In this document: positions 35,656-45,893 of the stretch, piece after piece
How the letters are laid out: every line of letters starts with the position of its first letter
Position numbering within the stretch: position 1 is the stretch's first letter
DNA from: Rhizomys pruinosus
Lineage: Eukaryota; Chordata; Mammalia; Rodentia; Spalacidae
Direction of reading: 5' to 3'
Assembly: GCA_009823505.1 (NCBI GenBank)
Contig: VZQC01006250.1
Span: 2,242,433 to 2,306,432 of the forward strand
Length of the DNA: 64,000 bases
Made by a program: the position numbers and the translations under genes
Notes under the pieces: generated by a model
Database searches by the model: none
What the model saw: the letters and a program-made list of their open reading frames with translations, nothing else
Told to the model about the DNA's origin: nothing

Positions 35656-35699
<44 letters not shown>
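35656..35699. repeat. A44 run inside L1 ORF2
   Basis: A pure run of 44 adenines sits where L1 ORF2 has a short lysine-coding A tract; L1 sequence continues on both sides, so it is not a tail. Confidence 0.95.
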
Positions 35700-35702
<3 letters not shown>

Positions 35703-36674
35703 AACGGAGGAAAGAGCCCGCATATCTTCAGCAAATGGTGCTGCAAAAACTGGATCCGCATTGTTCGAACAAAGTTAAATTAAACCCCTACCTCACTCTG
35801 TACAAAAGTCACCTCCAAGTGGATCAAAGATCTCACGTGAAGCCTGAAACCTGAAAACGTTAGAAGAAAAAGTTGGCAAACAACCTACAAGACATAGGCA
35901 TAAGAAAAAGACTTTCTAAATCAGACAGCAGCTGCACAGGAATAAGTCAAAGTTGGCAATGGGACCTCATCAAAACACAAAAAGCTTCTGTACAGCAAAA
36001 GAAGAAACAATCAAGGACGTGAAAAGAAACCCACAGAGTGTGGTGAGGAAATCTTCACCAGTGATTCATTGACAGAGCATTAACGTCAAGAACGATATAG
36101 ATACTCAAAAAACAAAGCAGCAAAACAACTGACCTACTCAAAAGATGGGAGTTAGTAAAGTAAAGCGCTGAATAGAGACTTCACCAGTGAGAATTAAAGA
36201 CGGCTGAGAAACAATTCTTCGCACGTGTTCAACATCAATAAATAAATTAAGGAAATGCCAAATTAAACCCACTCTCAGATTTTCATCTCACTCCCATACA
36301 ACTGACTAAAGATCAAGAAAACAAAAGATACCATATGCCAGAGAGGGTGTGGGGAAAGGCGAAACACTCATCCACTTGCTGGTGGGAATGTAATACATTA
36401 TACAAACCACTCTGGAACGCAGTGTGGAGAACCCTAAACGACTCAAAATGAGCTACCACCTTTACCTAGGTCCTTACCACTCCTGGGTAGGATAACCCAT
36501 GAGACTCATTCTACCGTAAAGACACGTGCACATCCATGTTTATTGCAGCCTCTCAGAATAGTGCAGAGCTGGAACAACCCAAATGCCCCTCACTAGATGA
36601 GTGGATGACAAAAATATTGTACATCTACACAAAGGAGTTTTTACTATTCACTGGTTAAAGAAGATGACATCATG

Positions 36675-36826
36675 CCGGGCGTGGTGGTGCACGCTTTATC
36701 CTAGCACTTGGGAGGCAGAGGCAGCGGATTTCTGTGAGTTTCAAGGCCCAGCTGTCTATTAGTGTGAGTTTCCAGGACAGCTGGGGCTTACAGGGAGACC
36801 CTGTCTCAAAAAGCCAAAAAAAAAAA
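36675..36826 (+). mobile_element. B1 SINE inside L1 3' region
   Basis: GCCGGGCGTGGTGGTGCACG to an A-run. It has several single-base indels (GGCAGCGG, TTTCAAGGCCC). Confidence 0.9.
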
Positions 36827-37372
36827 AGACAGATTTTTTTTTTTATATTTCTTTTTATATGTAAGCAACTGTGATGTTATATGCTAAGTGAGTAAACAGA
36901 GTCCCAGAAAAACAAGTGGCGAATGGTTTCCCACATTTGGGATGCTAGCACCAACTCTCCAGATGAAAGTCACTCTGACCAACATTATTTTTATATTTCT
37001 GTTAATCTGAAAGCCATATACTTTGTTGTATTGTAGATCTGCCATACTTTCAGACCTCTGTATTAATTACTGGATATGAGTGGAAAGTATTGTACTCATA
37101 TTTTAGAGTGATATAAAACATTAAAGGAGAAAAATGTTAATTCCTAAACATAAAAAAAAGTCTGTAAAATATGCAGGAACAGTTATGGCAGAATGCAATG
37201 ATCTGGGGTGGGGTGGGGGAAGGGAAAGGGGAATATGTCTAAATTGAACTGAGGAACAATGTATGAAACACACAAAACATCAAATAGAAGAATTATAAAA
37301 AAAAAAAGACCAACTGGAAAATCACCAACAGCATTTAGTAGATAAGAAAAATATCATTTTGGGTAGGAGGAC

Positions 37373-37557
37373 ATGGCTCAGTGGTTAAGAACGCTGGACT
37401 GCTCTTGCAGAGACCTTTAATTCCAGCACTTTGCAGGCAGAGGCCATGCAGATCTCTGTGAGTTTAAAGGCCAGCCTGGTTTACATAGTGAGCTCCGGCC
37501 AGCTAGGACTAAAGGGAGAGCCTGGTCTCAACAAAAAAAAAAAAAAAAAAAAAAATC
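37373..37557 (+). mobile_element. Hybrid SINE: B2 head joined to B1 body
   Basis: The first 50 bases (CATGGCTCAGTGGTTAAGAA, GACTGCTCTTGCAGAG) are a B2 tRNA-like head. From ACCTTTAATTCCAGCACTTT onward it is a B1 body to an A-run. The join lies at about 37423. Confidence 0.85.
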
Positions 37558-39043
37558 AGAGCTCCCTACAAAACAGAGAAGGACATAGTCCATGAAGGGA
37601 AACTAAATGTGGTTTGAAGGTTTGGAAACCTTATATAAGAACCCAATTTACTGGGTAACAGTAACCAATGCTAAGTTGGTATCCACACTACACAGACCGA
37701 TGTCGAAGCTCTATAAGGTCTCCCCACAAGCCCCCAGAACTACCTATGAATGCAGGAAAATCTCACCTTGGATGTAGCTCTGGCTTACAAAAGCTAGGAG
37801 CTATCACTGTGGTGTCTTAAGAGACAGCTCTTATATAATATTTATAAGCCAATCTCATATTTTAAATATATAATATATATAATATTATATATATTATATA
37901 ATATTATATAATCTTATATAATATTATAAATAATGTGGCTCTACCACAGGTGGTTTACAGCAGGAGACACAAGCCCACATGATACACAGGAAATACAAGA
38001 GCCCTGCTCATCTCACCTCCACATACCTTCCTGCCTGTTCCCCAGTGACTTCAACTCTGACCTGACCTGGAAAGGGCAGCCTGGAACTCCACCTAGGTTC
38101 TAGCAGCTCAAGTGAAGAGGGAGGAACAGAAGGTCGGGAACAAACCAAATGACTCAGGAAATTCTGACTGCCCTAAATCAGAGTGACCATACATACTATT
38201 GCCTTCTTGTCTTGTCTTAGGGAGAACAACAAATTCAAGTCCTACACTATGTGGAAGACTGTTCACTTAAAGCAAAAGAAATGTGAGCCTCTCCATTGCT
38301 TTCCACCCCTGCCTCAACAGTCAGTCCTATATTGAGTTTTCCTCCCCCTTAGCAGACCTTCCACTACATGGAGGTAGGTGCTACAATTTCCTGGTTGCCT
38401 TCAAGAACCACCACTGTAAATTCTCTTACTTGCTCCATAGACCAATGTCTTAGCCCAGGAAAAGGTATGGCCAGGATCATGGCAGGCTTAGATTCTTTCT
38501 CCCAACTCAGAACTGTTAGTTCAGAGAGATGCAGAGCCTGGTTCAAGGATCACCTTTTCTCAGCTCTGCTGAGAAAATAACAGTTTAGTAGGGAGTGTAT
38601 TTTCCTACTTTTTACTGATCTCTACTTCTCTACAAACATGAGCCCTGAATCTCCACAGACCTGTGCTAACTTAGGCACAGTTTGCCATTTAGTTCTGCAA
38701 AAAGCATGGGTGGGAGGAACCAGCCACTCTGCCTATTCCCTGGCAGGAATCTGGGTGCAGAACAGCTTCTTTCCTGAGTTTCTTGCAGCTAGATATAACC
38801 TCTAGCAGCACTGCTACAGTCTCCCTCTGCTGAAATGTCCACATCAAGGGTCTGTTTAGTAAGTAGTATAGCAGCAAAGGGTATCCTTTCTCCAGCTCTC
38901 ATCTGGTTTGTATGTGAATGCTTCTATTAGTGAGGGCTGCACTCACAAGACAGAAATAGAAAAGTCAGAAAGCAGAAGCTTAAACAAGATGAAAATTGAC
39001 TTGCCTTTCACTTACAAAATCCTGTATAAGATAGAAAGTGAGG
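37558..39043. other. Unique intronic sequence with an AT palindromic tract
   Basis: 37858-37930 is a dense TATA/ATTATA tract. The rest is unassigned, with no exon recognised. The antisense ORF pair at 38364-38580 lacks domain features. Confidence 0.5.
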
Positions 39044-39172
39044 AAGGGTCTCCCTGTAGCCCCAGCTGGCCTGGAATTCACTTTGTAGATCAGGCTGGCC
39101 TTGAACTCACAAAGATCTGCCTGACTCTGCCTCCCAAGTGCTGGGATTAAAGGCTATGCCACCACTCCCAGA
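39044..39172 (-). mobile_element. B1 SINE
   Basis: GGGTCTCCCTGTAGCCCCAG to GATTAAAGGCTATGCCACC on the plus strand. Confidence 0.9.
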
Positions 39173-39179
39173 TTTTTTT

Positions 39180-40413
39180 TCCCCTTTCTCTTTATGGATT
39201 CTTCCAAGAGTTAGTGTTTACAATTTTTACTTGAAGTTGATTTCTTAGACTCCATCCCTAGCAGTAAGGAGACCTTGGATTATAGTTATTCCAGAACATA
39301 CATTCAGACAGAAATTTAGAATTCATAATACAGAAGACTACAGAAATTGGGAGACAAGCTTCTGACATATCACCTAAACCTATTTCCAATCAAAGAACCA
39401 TATGCTCGCTTTTGTCTTGGAACACACCATTTTTCCAAGTAATTATTTTGATGCCCTCTGAACCACAGCCCTACCCAGTGAGCTGATAACACATGGCTCA
39501 TGATTCTGCTCCACTCTTCCCACTCAGTCACTATCACAAGAAGGGACAAAGTGTTATGAAGAAAGAAGTACCAGGAGATGGCACAGCTGGCTCCAATGAA
39601 ACCCTGAGTAAGAAAGAAGGCCCAGTTATTGGTAGTTTTCTTAAAAATGGAGGACTTCATAGTTCCAAGGTCTCTGCTTCAGATACCAACCACCAGGATT
39701 GAGGAATAGAAAGTAGCCCACCCAACAATCTGTGATGTGTTCCCAGAGGGGTCCTGATGGTATCTGTTTCCAGAATATACACTTTGAATATACATCTTTT
39801 GGCTTGTGGGACCCTTACTGAGTTTATCCCCCTGACCATTTGGGAAACAAAGTAAGACATTTCTACTCCTGCTGTGAGGGATTCCTGCTAACTACTAACC
39901 CCAGTAAGTTCACACCTCCCTTTGCTTTGTAAAGATGGGCAGGCCATGAAGAGTCACTGCACAGAAGAGAAAAAGTGTACCTGAAACAGAAGGAGAGCCC
40001 TGCTGAGTGAGCAGAGAGCCCTGACTGAGGAAGATCTGAAGAGCACACCCTGAAGGATCAGGACAGAGAACAAAGACAACTAAGGACCACTGGGAACTCA
40101 AGAAATTAAGACCCTACAGGGGAGGGAAGATCTTATTGGATTCTCTGGAACTAATGAAGAGGCGGGGAAATAAAATTCTTGACTACGTGAAAGTCAAATT
40201 CCAGAATTCTGAGGAAGAAGAAAGCATGAAGAAATGAGAAGCAAACACTACTCCAGAAAAGCCAAGACTGTGGAGCTAAGTGCACAACAAAGAATAAACA
40301 ACTTTGCAGACTCCTGCTATAGATAAAGGTCCAGGAAGTACCAGAGGAGAGAGCATGACACCATAGCTCCCAAACTGGAGAAATTTCCAAACACACAGCT
40401 GATAAGAGAACAA
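39180..40413. other. Unique intronic sequence
   Basis: No gene or repeat assigned. Confidence 0.45.
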
Positions 40414-40452
40414 CCATGTGGGCGCTGGGGATCGAACCCGGGTCCTCTGCAA
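40414..40452 (-). mobile_element. B2 fragment, 39 bp
   Basis: GGGATCGAACCCGGGTCCTC is a near-perfect internal piece of B2 without either end, fused to L1 sequence. Confidence 0.85.
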
Positions 40453-40813
40453 GGATACAAAATTAACCTAAAAAAATCAATGGCCTTTCTTTACACCAAG
40501 AACAAGCAACTGGAGAAAGAATTCAAAGAGACCTTCCCACTCACAATAGCCTCAAAAATGATAAAATACCTAGGAACAAACCTAACCAAAGACACCAAAG
40601 ATCTCTACAACAAAAATTTTAAACCTTTAAAGAAAGAAATTGAAGAAATCAGAAGATGGAAAAACCTCCGATGCTCATGGATGGGGAAAATTAACATTGT
40701 AAAAATGTCCATTCTACCGAAACTCTTGTATAGATTTAACACAATCCCAATCAAAATCCCCAAGAGTTTCTTCACAGGCTTGGAAAAAAAAAANAAAAAA
40801 AAAAAAAAAAAAA
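40453..40813 (+). mobile_element. L1 ORF2 fragment ending in an A-run with N
   Basis: The piece reads well as L1 ORF2 just after the reverse-transcriptase core ([43 protein letters not shown]), open for about 110 codons. It stops at a natural A tract grown to about 30 bases, with an N at 40794. It is less decayed than the neighbouring L1s. Confidence 0.88.
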
Positions 40814-40827
40814 CAGTAACAAAAAAA

Positions 40828-42468
40828 TGACTAGTGCCGATGTCAACCATGAAGTTTATCGGCCTTCCCCCCACTTGTAGGGTTAGCCTGGGCTCCGGGT
40901 GGCAGGGGGGAGTGGGAGCCCTGACTCCCCTAGTCTTCATGGAGCCCCAGGATTTCCAATTCCCCCTTGGTCCCTTTACTCTGTGGACATTCATTTTTCC
41001 AGTGCCCTTTTAGTTTGCAGTAAGCACATTGATCTCATTCTAACTTTGGTTTTTCTTGTTCTGGGGATCCTCTCCGGGGACCGTATGCTTACTTATGTTC
41101 CCTTGGAGTTGGTGTTGCATGTCCAGTCATGCGGGTGGGGATCTCCTGGTGGGTCTTTGCTCTTCTCGAGGGATGTTGGAGGTTGCCAATAAGATTCTGA
41201 CTAACATTTATTTTGTCTATTTTCTGGAGGATCTTGGTTGTTGAAGGTTCTCTTAGCTATTTCCATGAGCTCAGAGAGGTTTTTGTTTTCAAACCCTTCT
41301 ATCTTTTGTACTTTTTTTTTTCTAATTTCTGGGGCCGCCTGACTGTCAAAGGCCATATTTATTGCTCTTTGATTTTCTGAGGCCAAGGGATCTATTGGTG
41401 TTTATGTTCTATAAGTGTCCAGTAATCTTTCCAGGTCCACAGCAGGAGATTCATTAATTTCCTGCAAGATTTGCCCTACCTTGGACAAATTTGTGGGCTG
41501 CTTTGCTGCTGCCTGGAGACCCCCCCAATTAGAATCTGGCGCTAGACCCGGAGTGACTCCTTACGTGCTGCCATGTTGGGGTCCCATTGTGGCCTTGTGC
41601 TGGGGAAGGCAAGGGCAGTCATGATAGGGTCTTCTGATAGGCAGCCATTGTCGCCAGGAACCAATTTCCTAGCCAGTTGAAGGATCCTTTCCCTTTCTTC
41701 AGTGGTGAACAGAACCTGTGAAAGCTGCTGAATATCTTCCCAGGTGGGTTGATGGATGTAGAAGATGGAATCCAAAAGCTCAATTACAGCCTGAGGTTTC
41801 TCTGAGAAGGGGGGTTCTGTTTCTTCCAATTATAAAGGTCAGAGGAAGTAAAAGGAAATAGACTACGAACAGTTGTCCAGCTCCCCTGAGGGGAGGAGCT
41901 ACCGCTCAGAGAGGAAAGACTTCAGGGGTGATCTCTTGCCCTGAGTGGGTGTGTCTGGGTGAGAGGACGGGGGATGGGTCAGAGGGATCAGAGGACGGTA
42001 AAGGGGAGGGGAGAGGGGAGGGTGCAGGGATGGAGGGGTTGTAGGAAGGGGGAAGGAGGAGGAGGTTCTCATCCTGGCCTGCACAGGGAAGGACTCTTGG
42101 TGCTTGCTCTAATTTCTTCTGCCATTGTTTTGCTTGGGCAACCAGGACCTGTTTTGGGGGTGGGAGTAGGCAAGGGCACAGGCACTCGGGAGGACTGCGA
42201 ACCAATTCTTCCCAGGCAAAGATATAGGGCTGTTGGTCAGGGTGCCCAGGATCGCCAAAGATAACCTGAAAACTCCATCGATAAGTTGGTTGTCAAAGGA
42301 GCCCTCTGATGGTCATCCAACATATGAGAATGTTGGCCATTCCAGGTCACAGAATGTTCAGAGCCTCCCTAGGGAGACCTGGCCTGAGCCCCTATTGGCT
42401 CTCCTGAAAACTTTAAAATGATTAAGCACAAGACAGAGAGGAGTAGGTGAAGATTGAGACTGTCCCAT
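40828..42468 (-). pseudogene. Gammaretrovirus-like endogenous gag and protease start, broken
   Basis: The minus strand from an ATG at 42468 begins MGQS, a myristoylation-type gag start, and is stopped after about 36 codons. Lower down come a proline-rich stretch of matrix/p12 type (about 42090-41950), a capsid region (HQPTWEDIQQL, near 41750-41720), a capsid C-terminal region (QKIEGFENKNLSELM, near 41300), and an intact CCHC zinc knuckle C-x2-C-x4-H-x4-C at 41028-40987. An in-frame TAG (40932-40930) then marks the gag end, where gammaretroviruses read through into pol. A frameshift follows, then a protease start (LTLQVGGRP) with VDIG instead of the usual DTG/DSG-type active site. The copy ends about 15 bases past that. 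Stops and frameshifts make it non-functional. Confidence 0.88.
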
Positions 42469-42532
42469 GTTAGTTTCAGAATAGATCAGAGCAGAGCTAA
42501 GAACTGTAAGGTTATGACGTGCTCCCCGGAAA

Positions 42533-42900
42533 TGAAAGGCCAGGAGGTTTAGGCTCTCCGGAACAAAGTTTAATTCAGGGTAGCCGGGGCTAGGCTCAGG
42601 GGAAAGATAGAGCCAGCACTGAATGGCGTCTGGCCTGGGAATTTAAGGGAGAAGGTGGGAATGGGATTCAGTGAGAGTGGGGGTGGGTAGGGCACTTTGC
42701 AGGAGTCTGGCTTTCAAAAAGGTAGAAGATTCCTGAGTAATAGGTGATGGCCCGCTTTTCCATAACCAAAGGCTGGCCTGGTAGAGCAGGTTCCTGGGTG
42801 CCACTGGTCTTAGGTGTCTCTGCATTTCAATGGGCTTCTGGAACTCACACTCTGACAGCTTTGACTTCCTTACTTTCTGGATGATGTGGATGTTCTGCAC
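42533..42900 (-). mobile_element. Possible LTR end and short leader of the retroviral fragment
   Basis: Above the gag ATG the minus strand has CTTTCATTT at 42537-42529, like a gammaretroviral U5 end, an AATTAAA polyadenylation-like signal near 42575, and a TTAAATT box near 42645. This suggests LTR sequence, but I cannot find a good primer-binding site or the outer LTR border. The leader between it and gag would be only about 65 bases. Confidence 0.4.
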
Positions 42901-43382
42901 AGCAATATGACCAAAAAGGGGGTGGGAGGGAGAGACATAAAGTCAGGGATCTCCAGTCATGAAAAGGTAGGCTGGACATAATTCATGAAGAGAACATACA
43001 AAGGGAGGAAAGAGAGGCAAAGAGTAGACTGGTCCTTTGGGGCATTGGATGCCAGACCAGGAAGGGATATACCTGGATGTCTCTAAGACAGGAAACAAGC
43101 AAGAGGCAAAGAGCCTGGCAAAGCACAGAAAGCCATTCAAAGCCAGGGCCTGATTCTAGGTTAAAGGAAGGAAAAGAAAAACATGATGAGTACTATGTTG
43201 GCCTGCACTTGCCTCTGTGTGCAAACTAAGTGTCAAATCTTGTTTTGGGAAATAATAAAAGGAAGGTGTACAGCACACAGCCCAAACCTGCTGAAAGTAG
43301 AACAGGAAAGCATATGTCCTTAGTTATTAATTACCTTAAGGGTACAACACAAAGGCACACAGTGAGTTAAGGGACAAAACAG
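42901..43382. other. Intronic sequence, nothing recognised
   Basis: Possibly still retroviral LTR-related at its lower end, but I see no motif that supports this. Confidence 0.4.
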
Positions 43383-43610
43383 GCTGGGGATATAGTTCAG
43401 CTGACAGGTTTGCCTAGAATGCACAAAGTCCTAGGTATGATCCCTAGCACTGCACAAAACAAGCAAAGTGGTACACACCTATAATCCCAGCACTCTGCAA
43501 GGAGAGAAGGAGGATTAGAAGTTGAAAGTAACACTGGTTTACATATGGAGCTCAAGGCCAGTTTGGGCTACATAAAACTGTCATAAATATAAAAGACAAA
43601 ACTCCTCAGG
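43383..43610 (+). mobile_element. B4 SINE (ID-like head plus B1-like body)
   Basis: GGCTGGGGATATAGTTCAGC and GTATGATCCCTAGCACTGC form the head. ACACACCTATAATCCCAGCA to GGCCAGTTTGGGCTACATAA is the B1-like part. Confidence 0.8.
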
Positions 43611-43817
43611 AATGAGAAATCAACTGTGCTTTTTGCATATGTACACAAAAATTTTAAGTGTTCAAATATGAAGTAATTGTTTGATATTTTATACAGAGAA
43701 TCTTATTAGTAATTAAATCTGTCACTAATTCCTATATTTTATTTTTTATATATAATTCTGTTTACTTGTTACATAGCACTTGCTTCACTAAAATGATTTT
43801 CAAAAGAGAACAAGGTA

Positions 43818-43965
43818 AGATGGGCATGGTGGCTCATGCCTTTAATTCCTGCACTTAGAAAGTGAAAGAAGGTAGAGCTCTATGAATTTGAGGCCACCCT
43901 GGTCTACATAGTGAATTCTAGGCCAGCCAGGGGCTTACAGTGAGAATCTTCTGAAAAAGGAGAAG
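43818..43965 (+). mobile_element. B1 SINE, diverged
   Basis: GATGGGCATGGTGGCTCATG to GGCCAGCCAGGGGCTTACAG, then a GA-rich tail. Confidence 0.85.
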
Positions 43966-44419
43966 AGAGAGAGACACACAGAGAGACAGAGAAGATAGAG
44001 AATATATAAGGCTTTGATACATAAAGCATATATATGTTAAAGATATACCTAACTATATTAGTAATATAAAAAAACTGAAACTCAGGAAAACAGGAGTATT
44101 GTAAATACCACAAGCTGCCCAATCAGATCCCAATTTTTTTCTTTCTTGGAATAGAATCAGTGCCAGCTGTCTCTCCAAACTCTCTTCCAGCCTCTCCCTT
44201 CCAGGTAGAATGGCCACACTACGAAGTTCTACCAGGACTTCTAATAAGACATAGCTGCTTCTTCACTCTGATCTCCCCTTTGGCGGGCTGCAAGAGGTAG
44301 ATGATAAAATCCTAGCAAAGGCAGAGCTTGAACTTTTTTGGGGGGTAGGGGGAATGAGGCACATAAGAAGGACCCACCTCTCCTAAGAGCACTGTGGAGG
44401 GTTAGGCACTGTTAAAGCA
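43966..44419. other. Intronic sequence, nothing recognised
   Basis: No gene or repeat assigned apart from the GA-rich tail of the B1. Confidence 0.45.
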
Positions 44420-44890
44420 CCTGTAATATTTTATTTGACCTCAACAAAATCTACTTACTAGTAAGTATATTGACAGATTTTTGCAACCATCAACCAGAGT
44501 TCACTTCAGAACACTTTAACAGGAAACCCTGCATCCCTTAGTTCCCTGTTCCTATCCTTCTTCCAACCTTAAGCAATCACTAATCTACTTTTATGTCCTA
44601 TTATCTATTTTGGACATAACATGTACATATTATTAAGCCATTCATCAGCTGAATGACATTTGGGTCACTTGTCTCTTTCAAGTGCTAAGAATAACACTGC
44701 TGAAACCATGTTATCCAGGTTGTTTAAGGGCCTATACTTTCGTTTCTCCTGAGTAGATACCCAATAGTGGACTGGTTAGACACATAATGGCTCTATATTA
44801 AGCAATTTGAGAAGCTGCTTGCCTCCAAAGTGCCTATTTTACATTCTCACCAGCAATATACAAAGGTTCCAGCTCTCCAATCTCTTTGCT
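44420..44890 (-). mobile_element. Ancient L1 (L1M-type) fragment
   Basis: CATTCATCAGCTGAATGACA, TGAGTAGATACCCAATAGTG and CACCAGCAATATACAAAGGT are minus-strand words of old L1 3' regions. Confidence 0.75.
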
Positions 44891-45484
44891 AATCCTTGTG
44901 ACTTCCTGACCATGAAGCAGTGTCCCATTGTGGATTTATGTCAAGGGTTTTGGTCAGCTTTCTACAACATTAACAAATTAACTGAGACAATCAACCTATA
45001 AAGGGAGGAGGGTTATTTGGCTTACAACTGGAGGCTACCATCCTACTAGACCTCTAGTGAAATGCTGGGTGTTAATGGCAGTGCGTGTGGCAAAGCAAAA
45101 CCTCCTAACTAATGTTCAGAGAGGAAGAGGGAGGGCCAAGGTCCCACAGGCCCTCTCAAATGAATCTCCCCAAAAACCTAAAGACTTCCTAATAGGCCTC
45201 ACTTCTTAAAGGTTCCACCACCTTCCCAGGAATCCAGGCAGCATGGGCACTGTAGAAAACTGTGACACAAAATATAGCATATAGCATCTCTTCATGTCTG
45301 TCTTTATGTGTTTCCTCTTGGAATCTACTGGAGAACATAACTCAGCTAGAATACTGATGAAGTAAAATAAAGGAAATTGGGATGGGGAAACCATGGTCAA
45401 AGGACTGGAGGAAAAGAGTGAGTTACTTTAAATGAAATCTCTGTTACCTGCTGAAGTTGTCTCTTAAGTGGTGAAGTTAGGGTC

Positions 45485-45735
45485 TAGCTTCACTTTTCTT
45501 ATATGTAGGAATCTAGTCATCCCTTCAATATTAGGGAAAAAACTTCTCCATTGATTAGCCTTGGCAGCCTTATTAGAAATTAGTTGATTTCAGAAACACA
45601 TTTTTTGAACTCTTGAGGTACAGTTCATTGACTTATGTATCCATCCTTATGATTCTGCTTGTGTCATAAATTTAGAATTTAGAAGGTGTGAAATCTTCAT
45701 TTTTTCTTTTTGTAGATCATTTTTGCATAGTTATT
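45485..45735 (-). mobile_element. Ancient L1 fragment
   Basis: TCTCCATTGATTAGCCTTGG followed by ATTAGAAATTAGTTGATTTC resembles minus-strand old L1 ORF2. Confidence 0.55.
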
Positions 45736-45737
45736 TT

Positions 45738-45893
45738 AAAGATTATTTATTTATTTTATTTTATCTGTATGAGTTTTTTGCCTACATGTATCTAATTGTT
45801 CCATGTGCATGCAATAAATGCAGAGGTCAGAGAGGGTGTTGGATCTCCAGGAACTGGAATTTCAGGTGGCTAATAGCCTCTAGGTAGGTGCTG
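45738..45893 (-). mobile_element. B2-like SINE lacking its head
   Basis: TTTGCCTACATGTATCTAAT, GCAGAGGTCAGAGAGGGTGT and GGAACTGGAATTTCAGGTGG; the tRNA-like part is missing. Confidence 0.75.

Larger units (their letters stand above)
34620..37310 (+). mobile_element. L1, internally deleted, with nested B2 and B1
   Basis: A GC-rich piece that may be 5' UTR (34620-34736) is fused directly to ORF2 at the reverse-transcriptase catalytic FADD motif (LSLFADDM, about 34737). ORF2 then runs, with many stops and frameshifts, to about 36660. A 3' UTR with a GGGGTGGGGGAAGG tract ends near 37300. A B2 (35009-35245) and a B1 (36675-36826) interrupt it. Confidence 0.85.
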
